This document shows, piece after piece, positions 33,901 through 45,900 of a stretch of DNA of 64,000 bases (positions are counted from its first letter, which is position 1; every line of letters starts with the position of its first letter). This DNA is from Thalassospira marina (GTDB lineage Bacteria; Pseudomonadota; Alphaproteobacteria; Rhodospirillales; Thalassospiraceae), in assembly GCF_002844375.1 (NCBI RefSeq), contig NZ_CP024199.1, forward strand, positions 3,760,001 to 3,824,000, in the 5' to 3' direction. Both the position numbers and the translations under genes were made by a program. The notes under the pieces were generated by a model. It did no database searches and was not told where the DNA came from. It saw only the letters and a program-made list of their open reading frames with translations.

Positions 33901-36900
33901 CACAAACTGATCCCAGCCCGAACCACCGGTCAGCGTATCATCGCCCAGGCCGCCATAAAGCGTGTCATTACCAGCACCGCCGGTCAGTACGTCATCGCCT
34001 GCATTGGACCAGATCACGTCATTGCCATTGCCGCCATGAATGGTGACATCGCCATAGCTTTCGTTCTGGCTGGTCAGATCAACGATATCATCTCCATCAC
34101 CGGCATCAATAACCTCGATCCCGGAAATACGCGGCGAAGTGCCCGGATCACTTGCCGTATCGTCAAGGAACAGGGCGTCATTACCGCTGGTCAGTTGCAG
34201 GGTATCAACGCCATCGCCACCGTTGAAGATGTCGTTGGACTGGTTGTACCCATCGAGATTGACCATATCGCCCGTACCGGCATCACCGCCATCATCATGG
34301 CCATACCCATTGCCATTATGGAAGAAATGGCCCCAGCCACTGGTATTGCTGTGCCCGTCTTCGCCCGGTGCACCGTCATTCAGGGCGTACCACTGGTTAT
34401 TCCAGTGACCATCGGCATTATATTGCAGCACGTCATCGCCTGCGCCACCGTCAAGCACGTCCTGCCCGGCCCCACCGGAAAGCACGTCATTGCCGCTGCC
34501 ACCATGCAGGGTATCGTTGCCTTCACCGCCAATTAGCACATCATCACCGGCATTGGACCACAAAATATCGTCGCCCGTGCCGCCATCGATGGTGACATCG
34601 CCATAGCTGTTGGTTGAACTGGTCAGATCGACGATATCGTTACCATTGCCAGCATCGATAACTTCGATGCCGGAAATGCGCGGTGATACCCCCGGTGCGG
34701 ACAGGTCATCATGCAGGATCAAGGCATCATTGCCCGAAGACATAACCAGCGTGTCGTGGCCTTCGCCACCATTAAAGATGTCGTTGGACTGGTGATAACC
34801 GCTCAGATTGATCTGAACATTGCTGCCCGGTGCATTCGGGTCGCCCATATCACGCACCGCATTGCCCGACGTCCAGTTGGCATCGTCATGATATTGCAGG
34901 ACATCGTCACCGGCACCGCCATCAAGCTGGTCCTGGCCACTGCCGCCCCACAGGGTATCGTTGCCATCGCCACCAACAAGGTGGTCATTGCCCGAACCGC
35001 CCCACAGGGTATCGTTGCCAAGGCCGCCCAGCAGGTCATCATTGCCGCCACCGCCCGAAAGCAGGTCATCGCCATTCAGGCCCGAAAGCAGGTTGGCACC
35101 TTCATCACCAAACAGGGCATCGGCAAAGTTCGACCCAATCAGATCCTCGATCGAGGTCAGGAAGTCCTGCCCGGCACCACCCGATGCCGTATGAACCGAA
35201 AGGTCAACGGCAACAGCCGCGCTGGCATTGGCATAGCTTGCCGTATCCCGGCCCGATCCGCCATCAAGGCTGTCATTGCCGGCACCGCCGCTTAGCGTAT
35301 CGTTACCATTGCCACCCCACAGGCGGTCATTGCCATCGCCACCATCAAGGATATCGTTGCCGGAATCACCGTTCAGGCTGTCATCGCCGCTTTGACCATA
35401 CAGGGTATCATCGCCATCTTCGCCAAACAGGCGATCATTGTTGGCGCCACCGTCAATCACGTCATTGCCGGTACCGCCATAAAGCGAGTCATCGCCATTT
35501 TCGCCAAACAGGGTGTCGTTACCATCTTCGCCCCAGATACGGTCATTGTTATCCTGACCGTTCAGAACGTCATGGCCGGTGCCGCCCTTGATCGAATCAT
35601 CGCCCGAACCACCATAAATGGTGTCGTTGCCATCATCGCCAAACAGGCGATCCTGGCCCTGGCCACCATCAAGCGTATCATCGCCGGTGCCACCCAGCAG
35701 GCTGTCATCGCCATCATTGCCCAGCAGCACGTCATTGCCATCGCCACCTTCAAGGCGATCCTGGCCGCTGCCGCCTTCAAGGCGGTCATTACCCTGATCC
35801 CCATAAAGGCGATCATCACCGTCATCGCCATAAAGGGTGTCATTACCATCCATACCGCGCAGGGTATCCTGCCCGCCAAGGCCCATGACCGTGTCATCAC
35901 CGGCAAGGGCTGCGATGGAATCATTGTTGCTGGTGCCATAAAGCACATCGCGATATTCGGTCGGGCCGCTGGTACCGGTAACACCAACGAAGGAATCCGC
36001 GCTCAAATCTTCAAGGCGGATATCTTCAAGGGTCAGCGTGCCTTCGCCATTAAGGAAAATGACGACATCATTGCCAACCTGCGACATGTGACCGGCAAGG
36101 TCCGACCAGTCGGTAATGCCCATCGCCGTAAGCGAGATTTTGTCCTGCCCGATGGCAAAATCAGTAACAAGCTTGTTGCCCGCATTATTGGAAACAACAA
36201 TCGTGTCATTGCCGGAACCACCGGTGAAGGTATCGTTACCTGCCCCGCCATCAAGCGTGTCGTTGCCATCAGCACCAAGCAGATAATCATTGCCAGCATC
36301 GCCATTCAGAATGTCGTTGCCATCACCACCCCACAGGGTGTCATCACCATTGCCGCCGGAAAGGGTGTCGTCGCCGCCACCATTGTTCCAGTCGCCCGCC
36401 AGCAGGTCATTGCCATCGCCACCGGTGATAATGTCGTTCCCAGCACCGCCTTCGATGGTGTCATTGCCGCTGTCGCCCGAAAGCGTATCGTTGCCGGCAC
36501 CGCCAAAGATCAGGTCTTCGTTATCGCCCCCCGAAACGATGTCATTGCCATCGCCCGCTTCGATCCAGTCATTACCGCCCGACCCGAAGATGGTGTCATT
36601 TTCCACGCCGCCAATCAGGTGGTCATTACCATCCTTGCCGTCGATGTAATCTTCGCCGCCTTCGCCATCGATAACGTCATCGCCAGCACCACCAAACAGG
36701 GAATCATTGCCATCCCCGCCGGAAATCACATCGGCCCCGTCCTCGCCATCGATCCAGTCATCACCCGAACCGCCATCAAGCACGTCATCCTGGTTACCCC
36801 CAAGGATGGTGTCATTGCCCGAACCGCCAGAAATCTGGTCATTGCCATCATTGCCGATCAGGGTGTCGTCGCCAGCACCCCCTTCAACCACGTCATCACC

Positions 36901-39900
36901 GGCCAGCGCATCGATATAATCGCCCGCCGACGTCCCCGAAAGCACGTCGTCATAGGGGGTTGCACCGATAAAGCCGTCAACATCCTCGAAGGTATCGGCA
37001 CTGATATCGCGCAGATGCACCCCACGCAGGGTCAGCGAACCATTTTCACCCAGATCAATCACCAGGTTGCCATTCACCTCCGACAGGCGTGATGCCAGAT
37101 CGGACCATTCGGTAATGCCAACACCGGCCAGCGAGACGCGGTCTTCGCTGGTGTTGAAATCGGTTACCACCTTGTGGCCGTCGGTGCTGGTGACGATGAC
37201 ATGGTCTGCGCCCGATCCGGTTTGCATGGTGTCGTCACCAGCACCGCCATCCAGGCTGTCATTGCCGCCGCCGCCATTCAGGATATCGCGGCCATCATCA
37301 CCATAAAGGGTATCATCACCCAGTTCGCCATACAGCACATCGTTGCCTGCACCACCATGAACGGTGTCGCCGCCATCGCCAACCCAGATGGTGTCGTTGC
37401 CCAGACCACCATCAATGGTGTCAATGCTGGCATCGGCCTCGACATTGTCAAACACGTCATTGCCATCACCCAGATCAACCACATTGTCCTGGCTGTTGCC
37501 ATAGATGTAATCGTCATGGGCCGAGGCAATTACCCGTTCAATACCCGAAAGAATATCGCCAGCGGCATCGCCGCTCAGGCCTTCATTTGCCGCCCACGGA
37601 TTACGTGCATTGCCATCGGTTGCGCCAAGATAGGCTTCAACGCCCTGGGCAGAATGGCTGTAATCAACGGTATCGATGCCTTCGCCGCCCATCAGGGTAT
37701 CGGCACCGGCACTGCCCATCAGGGTGTCATCACCAGCACCTGCATCGACAACGTCATTACCGGCACCGTCATGGATAATATCATTACCCTCGCCGCCCAG
37801 AATGGTGTCATTGCCATCGCTGGTCCACAGCACGTCATTGCCGCTGCCACCATCAACCGTGACATCGCCATACCCATATTGTGAACTGGTCAGGTCAACC
37901 ACGTCATTGCCAGCACCGGCATTGATTACTTCAATGCCCGATATACCAGCCGCAGCCGTGCCGCCCGCATGGTCCGCATCCAGGATGATGGCATCATTGC
38001 CATCCGTACCGTTCAGGGTATCAATGCCTTCTCCACCGGCGAAAACATCACCCGACATTCCCATACCATCAAGCGATACACCAATGCCTGTGCCTGTGCT
38101 GGTCGGGCTGCCCGCATGGTCGGTGTCGCTGGTCGCGGTTCCGGTGTGATCGCCGGTAAACTGCAACACGTCATCGCCTGCGCCGCCAGCAAGGGTATCA
38201 TCGCCAGCCCCACCGGAAAGGGTATCGTTACCATCCCCGCCCGACAGCACGTCATTGCCATCATTGCCCAGCAGGGTGTCGTTCCCTTCACCGCCGCTAA
38301 CGGTATCGTCACCGCCAAGGGCATCGATCACGTCATCGCCGCTGGTTCCGGCAAGGGTATCGCCCAGGTCGGAGGCAATATTTTCAACACCATCAAACTG
38401 ATCGGCACTTAGTTGCGCGATCGAGATACCTTCAAGGGTAATGGTCCCGCCCTGCGGCAGGGTGATAACCGCATTACCATTGGCATCATCGGCAATCATG
38501 CCCTTCAGTTCGGACCAGCTGCCAACATTAAGGTCCGGCAAAGAGATATGGTCTTCTTCCAGGCTGAAATTGCGCACGATGTCGTGGTCGGTGCCATCGG
38601 CGAAAATCAGGCTGTCGGCCCCGGCTCCACCATCAATAATGTCATCGCCAGCACCGGCAACCAGCGTATCGGCACCGTCACCACCCAACAGCAGGTCGTT
38701 GCCTTCGCCCCCTTCAATCAGGTCATTGCCCGTGCCACCCGACAGGGTGTCATCGCCAGCACCGCCTGCCAGCTGGTCATTACCATCACCACCCAGCAGG
38801 GTGTCGTTACCGTCACCGCCACCCAGCACGTCATTGCCAGCGCCACCGTCAAGCGTGTCATTCCCGGCATCGCCTGACAGGGTGTCGGCATCGTTACCGC
38901 CGCTTAGGCTGTCATTGCCGTCGCCACCAAACAGGGTATCGGCACCATCACCGCCCGAAAGCTGATCATCGCCCGCGCCGCCATCCAACATGTCGTTGCC
39001 AGCGCCACCGTCAAGCGTGTCGTTCCCGGCATCGCCTGACAGGGTGTCGGCGTCGTTACCGCCGCTCAGGCTGTCATTGCCGTCGCCACCAAACAGGGTA
39101 TCGGCACCATCACCGCCCGAAAGCTGGTCATCGCCCGCGCCGCCATCAAGAACGTCGTCGCCGCCATCGCCGGAAAGGATATCGTTATCCGCCCCGCCCG
39201 AAATGCTATCGGCACCTTCGCCACCCAAAAGCGTATCGCTGCCGGCATCACCCGAAAGGATGTCCGCGCCATTACCGCCTTTCAGCGTATCGTTTCCAGC
39301 CCCCCCCAGCAGCGTGTCGTTACCGTCACCACCGCTAAGCTGGTCATTACCGGCGCCACCATCGATCAGGTTATCGCCGCTATTGCCAGCCAGAACGTCG
39401 TTTTTCGACGAGCCGATAATATCTTCGATCGAGATCAGACGATCGGCTTCGTTTGCACCGATCTGGGCGCTGCCCGAGGCGAGGTTTGCGATAACGCCAC
39501 TGGTCGAACCGCTATAATCAGCGGTATCGCGGCCATCGCCACCATTAAGGGTGTCATTGCCCGCACCACCGGCCAGGGTATCATTACCGGCACCACCGTT
39601 AAGGACGTTGGCCGATGCATTACCGGTAATCGTATCGTCGAAATCGGAACCAACGACATTTTCAACATATTGCAGAATGTCATTGCCCGCACCGCCCGTT
39701 GCCGTGTTGGCGGAAAGGTCAACATTTACGCCGGAAATGGCATCGTCATACAGGACGGTGTCGGTATCGGCACCGCCATAGATGGTGTCATCGCCCAGGC
39801 CACCACGCATGGTATCGTTACCAACACCACCAATCAGGTAGTCATTGCCTGATGCGCCGTCCAAAACGTCATAGCCCGATCCACCGTCAAGCGTATCGTT

Positions 39901-42900
39901 ACCCGCACCACCATAGAGGTTATCGGCACCGTTGCCGCCCAGCAGCGTGTCATTACCCGCATTGGCCCACAGGGTGTCATTGCCATTGCCACCATCGATA
40001 ACGACATCGCCATAGGACAAATGATCGCTGGTAAGATCGACCACGTCATTGCCATCACCAGCCAGGATATTTTCAATCCCGTCAAGCTGGGCACCGGCCG
40101 GGGCATCGGTCACGACATCAAAACTGATGGAACGCAGGAAATAATCGCTGCTGTCGCTGCCCTGGCTGCCATCGGCATAGGGTTCGGCGGCAAAGGAAAG
40201 ATAGCGGAAGGCAATTGGGTTGCCACTGGCATCCAGCACCGAGATTTCGGCCGTGCCAACATCACCGCTGGTATAATTGACGGTATCGCCGTTCAGATCA
40301 CCACTGGCGACCAGATTGCCGTTGGCATCAAAGGCCTGCCAGCTACCGGTTTCACCACCGGATTCCCCGCGCAGCATGTTGGAAACCTGAACCATGGCAC
40401 GGATTGAATCCGCGCCCAGATCGACAACGATGCTTTCGCTTTGGCCTGTCTGACCATTATGGTTGATCTGGCTGCCTGCCGGGCTGCCGCCATTATTGCC
40501 AATGCCGTTGCCGTCATAGGCAATGGTATCGGTCCCGGCGGCAAGGTTCAGCTTGCCGTTTTCATCGGTAACCGGCACACCAAAATCATATGCATAAAGC
40601 CCCGCACCAGACCATGCCGTTTGCACAGCCGTCGGGTTGGACTGATTGGTCAGGCCAAAGCTGCGGGTTTCGGTTGCGCCATCGCCGCCCAGGCCAAGTT
40701 TGGCCCCATCCAGCACCAGCGCATCATTGCCCCCCGAAAGCTGCAGGGTATCAACGCCCTCGCCACCAACAAAGCTGTCTGCGGTAATGGCATGATTGCC
40801 AATATCAGCCAGATCACCAGTACCGCCAACACCCGGGCTGCCCTGGTTTTCGGTGGTCGTACCCGATGCGGCCTGATCATCGGCATTGAATTGCAGGACG
40901 TCATCGCCCGCACCGCCGTCGATTTCATCGGTGCCCGCACCACCCGACAGGGTGTCGTTGCCTTCACCGCCACTTAGGGTGTCATCACCCGTGCCACCGG
41001 CAAGGCTGTCATCGCCCGCACCACCAGCAAGGGTATCATTGCCCGCATCACCCGACAGACTGTCATTGCCTTCGCCACCAGCAAGCGTGTCATCACCTGC
41101 ACCACCCGACAGGGTATCGTTACCGGCATCACCGCCCAGCGTATCATTGCCAGCACCGCCGGAAATAGTGTCATTGCCATCAAGGCCGTCAATTTCATCA
41201 TCGCCCTCGCCACCGGCAAGGACGTCGTCATAGGCCGTGCCGCCATCGGCGATATTGGCAAAATCATCCGCGCCCAGGCTGCCAAGTGCCACACCCTGCA
41301 ACAGGATGGTGCCCCCCGCAGGCAGGTTGATAATGGTGTTGCCGTGGCCGTCATCGACCAGCTGTTCGCGAAGCTGGGTCCAGCTGACATAGCCGCTATC
41401 AGGCAGGGAAATGGTGTCTTCACCCGGTTTGAAATCGGTGACGACATCGTTATCCGTACCATCAGCAAAGCGGAAGGTATCATTGCCGGTACCGCCGGTC
41501 AGGGTATCGTTACCCAGACCACCATCCAGCAGGTCATTGCCCGCCCCGCCAAACAGGGAATTGGCACCGGTACCTCCCAACAGCGTGTCATCACCCGCAC
41601 CACCAACGACATTTTCAAAACCCGAAACGGTGTCATTGCCCGTCGATCCGCTGCTGGCATGACCAGTTGCAAGGTCAACACTGACGGGGCCGACTGCGCG
41701 GCTCATATCCAGGGTATCAATCCCGGCATCACCATTCAGGATATCATCGCCCGCACCGGCATAAACCCAGTCATCGCCGGTTCCGGCATCGATACTGTCA
41801 TTTCCGGCCGCGCCATCAAGCACGTCGTTGCCGCTGCCGCCAATCAGATGATCGGCCCCGGCACCGCCGGTTACCACGTCATGACCCGCACCACCATCCA
41901 GGCGGTTGCCCTGGTCATTCCCCGTCAGGAAATCACGACCGGCACCACCGGTAACATTTTCAATACCGGTCAGGGTATCGTGCCCGGTTTCATTGGACGA
42001 TGCAGTACCATCAGCAAGGTTAACCACCGCACCCGACTGCGCCTGGGACATATCAAGGGTATCAAACCCGCCATCCCCTGCAAGCGCGTCATCCCCGGCA
42101 CCTGCCACCAGCGTATCATTACCTTCGCCGCCCGAAACAACGTCGTTGCCCGCGCCATCGGCAATAATATCAAGGCCATCCCCGCCCGACAGGCTGTCAT
42201 TACCCGCACCGCCATCAAGGGTGTCATCACCGGCACCACCGGTCAGGGTGTCGTTGCCAGCACCACCTGCCAGGCTGTCATTGCCAAGGCAGCCATCAAC
42301 GCTGTCATCACCAGCGCCACCATCAAGGCGGTCATTACCGGCACCACCGAAAACGGTATCGTTCCCGGCGCCGGCATTTACCGCGTCATTGCCATCACCG
42401 GCATAAATGGTGTCATTGCCCTGGTTGGTCCACAGGGTGTCGTTGCCCGTGCCGCCATCAACCGTGACGTCGCCATAACCGAATTTCGACGATGTCAGAT
42501 CAACAACGTCATCGCCTGCGCCGGTATTGATGACTTCAACATCAACAATGCCCGGGGTGCCGGTGCTGCCAAAGCTGTGATCATTATCAAGGATAATCGC
42601 ATCCTTGCCCGATGTACCGAGCAGGGTATCGATGCCTTCGCCACCATCAAACACATCGTCGCTAAGGCCTGCACCATTCAGGTTGGCGACTTCGCCTGTT
42701 CCGGCAACGCCGGGGCTGCCAACATTGTTGGTGCTGTCGGCTGCGGTCCCGGTATGGTCGTTTTCAAAATGCAGCACGTCATCGCCTGCACCGCCCAAAA
42801 CGGTATCGCGGCCTTCGCCACCACCCAGCGTATCCTGGCCATCGCCACCCGAAACAGTGTCATCACCGCTGCCGCCATCGATGGTGTCGTTGCCATCGCC

Positions 42901-45900
42901 GCCTTCAAGCGTATCGGAACCTTCGCCGCCACCCAGGCTGTCATCACCGGCACCGCCATCGATGGTATCATCACCGGCATCACCGCCCAGGGTGTCGTTA
43001 CCGTCACCACCGCTTAGGGTATCGTTGCCCGAACCGGCATCAATGGTGTCATCACCATCGCCACCCCTCAGGGTATCGTCGCCTTCGGTTGCGATGTTTT
43101 CAACACCGTCAAAGGCATCGGCATTCAGATCAGCCAGGGCAACGCCCGTCAGCGTGACCGTCCCGCCCATCGGCAGGTTGATAACCGCATCACCATTGGC
43201 ATTTTCGCCCAGATAGGGCTGCAACAATGTCCAGCTTGAAACATCAAGATCGGGCAGGGAAATAACATCTTCGCCAACGGTAAAGCCATTGACCACGTCA
43301 TGATCGGTGCCATCGGCAAAGACCAGTGTGTCAGCCCCGGCACCCCCATCAATAACGTCGTTGCCAGAACCAGCCTCGATCACGTCATTCCCGGCACCGC
43401 CCAGCAGGCTGTCATCGCCAGCCCCACCAATCAGCGTATCGGCACCTTCACCACCCGAAAGCAGGTCATTGCCAATGCCACCGTCCAGAACATCATCGCC
43501 CGCACCACCCTGCAGGGTATCGGCACCTTCGCCACCCGAAAGCACATCATTGCCGTCGCCACCGTCAATCACGTCATTCCCGGCATCACCCGACAGGGTA
43601 TCGTTCCCGGCATCGCCGCTCAGCGTGTCATTGCCAGTACCACCAAAAACGGTATCGGCCCCGTCGCCACCATGGGCGATATCATTGCCATCACCGGCAT
43701 CAAGCACATCATCCCCGGTGCCGCCCGAAAGCGTATCATCGCCGGCACCACCCAAAAGGGTGTCATTGCCCGCGCCGCCATCAAGGCTGTCATTGCCAAG
43801 GCCACCATCAAGCGTATCGGTGCCATCACCGCCCAGCAGGGTGTCATTACCGACACCGCCCAGGACATGGTCGTTGCCATCACCGGCATCAATGATGTTA
43901 TCGCCATCCGAACCGGCAATGGAATCATCCCCGGACGAGCCAATGACATTTTCAAAACCGGAAATCTGGTCGCTGCCAGTATTATCACCAATGGCAATAC
44001 CCGCCGCCAGATTGACACTGGCCTGACCAGCACCGGACATATCAAGCGTGTCGCTGCCTTCGCCACCGGCAAGCGTGTCATCGCCAGCACCCGCCATGAC
44101 CGTATCGTTGCCGCTACCGGCATCAATCACGTCATTGCCAGCCCCGCCGTCAATCACATCGTCCCCGGCCTGCCCGGCCAGGCTGTTTACGCCTGCATCA
44201 CCAGTGATGGTGTCATTACCGCCAGAACCCAAAACATTTTCAATGCCGGAAACCTGGTCCGTCCCAGTTGCTGCCGAGGATGCGCTACCTGCTGCCAGGT
44301 TAACCGTTGCGCCATTGGCCCCGGACATATCAAGGGTATCAACCCCGTCGCCCCCTAGCAGCGTATCATTGCCAGCACTGGCAACCAGGCTATCGTTACC
44401 GGCACCGCCATCAACAACGTCATTCCCCGCGCCACCATTAAGCGCATCATTGCCATCGCCACCCAACAGGGTGTCGTTGCCGACATTGCCCCACAGGGTG
44501 TCATTGCCCGCACCACCATCGATGGTGACATCGCCATAGGCATATTGCCCGCTGGTCAGATCAACAACGTCATCGCCTGCACCAGCATCGATTACTTCGA
44601 TATCGCTGATTGCCGGGTTTGCCGTGCCGTTGGCATGGTCGCCATCAAGAATGATGGCATCATCGCCCGACGTCCCCAAAAGGGTATCGTGGCCAGCACC
44701 GCCATCGAGGCTGTCATCGCTAAGGCCTTTGCCTTCAAGATCGGCAATGGCACCGGTTCCGGCATGGCCGGGGCTGCCGGCATGGTCGGTCTGATCACCG
44801 GCCTGGCCGACATGGTCCGCGCCAAATTGCAGGGTGTCATCGCCATTGCCGCCCGAAAGCGTATCGGTGCCCTCACCACCCGAAAGGGTATCGGCATCAT
44901 CGCCGCCATCAAGCACGTCATCGCCAGTGCCACCATCAAGCGTATCATCACCGGCACCGCCGGAAACGGTGTCGTTACCAGCACCAGCCGCGACGGTATC
45001 ATTGCCGCCAATGGTATCAAAATTGTCGTCGCCGTCGGTCCCCGTCAGGGTATCGTCGCCCGGAGTGCCAACATTTTGCACGCCATCAAACTGGTCGGGG
45101 CCAAGCTGATCCAGGCTGACACCCTGCAAGGTTACCGTGCCGCCCTGCGGCAGGTTGATTACGGCATCACCGGCACCGTTGCTGCCCAGAAGCGGCTGCA
45201 ACTCGGTCCAGGTTGTAATATTGCTGTCAGGCAGGGAAATAACATCTTCGCCCGGCGTAAAATCGCTGACGATGTCGTGGTCTGTGCCATCGGCAAAAAC
45301 AAACACGTCATGGCCTTCACCACCGGAAACAACATCGTTCCCGGCACCGGCATCAATGACGTCATTGCCTGCCCCGCCCGAAAGCAGGTCATCACCGGCA
45401 CCGCCGGCAAGGGTATCATTGCCCGCACCACCATCAATGGTGTTGGCCCCGGCATCGCCGGAAAGCTGGTCATTCTGGGCGGAACCGGTAATGTTTTCAA
45501 ACCCGCTGATCACGTCAGCCCCGGTCTGATCCCCATTTGCCGTACCGGCGGCAAGGTCAACCGTTACGCTGCCCTGCGCATTTGACAGGTCCAGCGTATC
45601 AATACCTTCGCCACCTTCAAGGGTGTCATCACCGGCATCAATCGCAACCACGTCATCACCGCTGCCTGCCATGACATGGTCATTACCTGCCCCGGCAGAA
45701 ATGGTGTCATTGCCTGCACCGGTATCAATGGTGTTGGCAACGTCGCTGCCAATGACGGTATCATCGCCATCGGTGGCAATGACATTTTCAAAACCGTCAA
45801 TGCTGTCGGTTCCGGTCGCATCCGATGTTGCGCTACCAGCAGCAAGGTCAATCTGCGCGCCGTGGGCATCGCCCATATCAAGGGTATCGCTGCCTTCACC

